Assembly: GCA_910575705.1 (NCBI GenBank)
Contig: CAJTFG010000002.1
Coordinates: 372,001 to 436,000, forward strand
DNA length: 64,000 nucleotides
Origin: Erysipelotrichales bacterium
GTDB taxonomy: Bacteria > Bacillota_I > Bacilli_A > Erysipelotrichales > Erysipelotrichaceae
Reading direction: 5' to 3'
Each line of letters begins with the position of its first letter. The first letter of the stretch is position 1. The notes beneath the pieces are model-generated. The model was not told the origin of the DNA, made no database searches, and saw only the letters and a program-made list of their open reading frames with translations. Of the stretch, positions 63,054 through 64,000 are shown one piece after another. The translations under genes were made by a program, and so were the position numbers.

Positions 63054-63403
63054 GACTTTGGTTTAAACACCACCGCTGCCAAAAAGGCAAACAGGATCGC
63101 CGCCGTAATTCCAGAAGCAGTCATATCAAACATACCGGCAATGATACCGATCAATCCGTTTTCCTGTGCCTGTGCCAACGCTCCATGAATCAGAGAATGA
63201 CCAAAGCTCGTAATCGGCAAGGAGGCTCCCGCTCCGGCAAATTCAATCAGTTTATCATAAAGTCCGAAGGTATCCAGCGCAGCTCCAATCACGACGAACA
63301 TGCTTGTAATATGTCCTGCAGTCAGTTTGGTATTATCATAGATCAGCTGCCCTGCCAGTGATATCAAACCGCAGACAGCAAATGCATTTACAAACATCAT
63401 CAT
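63050..63403 (-). CDS. spoVAE: Stage V sporulation protein AE (SpoVAEb)
   Basis: 117 residues from ATG 63403 (GAGGTGAGTGAT upstream), four membrane segments, with GAGASLPITSFGHSLIHGAL as in SpoVAEb. Part of the channel for Ca-dipicolinate movement into and out of the spore. One base after spoVAD. Confidence 0.92.
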   Translation of the reverse strand: MMMFVNAFAVCGLISLAGQLIYDNTKLTAGHITSMFVVIGAALDTFGLYDKLIEFAGAGASLPITSFGHSLIHGALAQAQENGLIGIIAGMFDMTASGITAAILFAFLAAVVFKPKS

Positions 63404-63404
63404 A

Positions 63405-64000
63405 TCACTCACCTCTTTCATATACGATAGCATGCGCAATACAAGGAATCGTCTCTTTCTGCTGTACGGCAACCGGTGACAGCAAAGCTCCCGTTGCAAT
63501 TACCATGATACGTTTCATCTCGTTATCTTCCAGATGCTGTAACAGCTTTGCCAAGGATACGCACATGCTGCAGGCACAGCCGCTTCCTCCGCAAAAAGCA
63601 TCCTGTTCTTTAAAATCATAAATCATCAATCCGCAGTCATGCAGTCGATTATGAAGGTTATATCCCTTTTGTACCAAAAGATCCGTCAGAAAAGAAAAGC
63701 CGATCTTTGATAAATCACCGGTTACGATCATATCATAGTCTTCAAAGGAACGACCGGTGTCCTTAAAATGCGTCTGCAACGTATCGAAAGCCGCCGGAGC
63801 CATCGCCAATCCCATATCATTGGCATCTTTATGATCCCAATCAATGATCTTCCCCGGTGTGAAAGAGGCAACTTTAATAGCGCTTTTCTGCCGCCCTAAT
63901 ATCACCGCACCAGCGCCGGTTACCGTCAATGTTGTCGTCGGTTTCTTCTGTATTCCGTATTCGTTAGGAAAGCGAAACTGTCTTTCTGCCGTAGCCACAT
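63405..64000 (-). CDS. spoVAD: Stage V sporulation protein AD, N terminus outside or at the window edge
   Basis: 197 codons are visible, then the frame runs off the window; the family is about 335 residues, so roughly 140 residues are missing from the N-terminal half. Thiolase-like fold; VTGDLSKIGFSFLTDLL and FCGGSGCACSMCVSLAKLL are SpoVAD signatures. The protein binds dipicolinic acid on the forespore membrane. First visible gene of spoVAD-AE-AF. Confidence 0.92.
   Translation of the reverse strand, partial: VATAERQFRFPNEYGIQKKPTTTLTVTGAGAVILGRQKSAIKVASFTPGKIIDWDHKDANDMGLAMAPAAFDTLQTHFKDTGRSFEDYDMIVTGDLSKIGFSFLTDLLVQKGYNLHNRLHDCGLMIYDFKEQDAFCGGSGCACSMCVSLAKLLQHLEDNEMKRIMVIATGALLSPVAVQQKETIPCIAHAIVYERGE

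Noticed and set aside
1-64000. CRISPR arrays, insertion sequences, prophage or toxin-antitoxin loci
   Set aside because: No regularly spaced repeats, transposase motifs, phage genes or typical paired small genes were seen on either strand.

Overview
The window is chromosomal DNA of a low-to-medium GC, spore-forming Firmicute. The gene order follows the Bacillus-type core chromosome: spoIIM/xerD/deoB; efp/cmk/der/gpsA ... spoIVA/hup; rpsU/yqfC/yqfD/phoH ... ybeY/dgkA/cdd/era/recO/glyS/dnaG/rpoD/trmK; scpA/scpB ... dacB/spmA/spmB/rluB; spoVAD/AE/AF. The genome is compact, there is a single-chain GlyRS, and some proteins are lineage-specific. Together these suggest an Erysipelotrichia-like organism (the [Clostridium] innocuum group is my best guess). 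This is inference from gene content; no 16S gene or database search was available.

Layout. 1-5.2 kb (+): the 3' part of a Y-family polymerase gene, spoIIM, a tRNA methyltransferase, xerD, deoB and an Mrp-type Fe-S carrier. 5.3-17.7 kb (mostly -): dapB, hup, spoIVA, a BFD-like [2Fe-2S] protein, prfC, a lone + strand lipoprotein, a decayed GH4 phospho-glucosidase with its decayed RpiR regulator, gpsA, der, cmk, a tail-anchored unknown, and efp. 17.8-21.7 kb (-): a complete seven-gene comG competence pseudopilus operon plus one extra membrane ORF. 21.7-26.2 kb (-): MATE exporter, metallo-hydrolase, rpmG, class B PBP. 26.3-27.3 kb (+): ispG. 27.4-33.0 kb (-): a mannose-family PTS operon (PRD regulator, IIA, IIB, a IIC-IID fusion) ending in an M24 peptidase, with a strong palindrome upstream of its promoter. 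33.2-37.9 kb (-): nfo, a DEAD-box helicase and two mosaic NlpC/P60 paralogues. 38.0-39.0 kb (+): ispH.

39-64 kb is mainly housekeeping and sporulation on the minus strand. trmK, rpoD, dnaG and glyS form the macromolecular synthesis block. recO, era, cdd, dgkA and ybeY follow as a tightly overlapping operon. A + strand Na/Pi transporter and a tRNA-Glu(CTC) interrupt before phoH, yqfD, yqfC and rpsU. Next come murE, mtaB, an unknown Cys-rich protein, rsmE, rluB, the dacB-spmA-spmB spore cortex/maturation operon, scpB/scpA, an SDR oxidoreductase and the 3' end of a spoVA operon.

Themes. Sporulation genes (spoIIM, spoIVA, yqfC/D, dacB, spmA/B, spoVAD/AE/AF) are spread across the window in conserved positions, two with sigma-E-like promoter candidates. 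DNA uptake (comG), cell-wall remodelling and isoprenoid synthesis (ispG, ispH) are also represented. I saw no phage, insertion sequence, CRISPR array or rRNA. The features most worth checking are the IIC-IID PTS operon with its operator, the EF-P with Arg at the modification position, the mosaic NlpC/P60 pair, the eroding GH4/RpiR locus, and three unknown proteins inside otherwise conserved operons.
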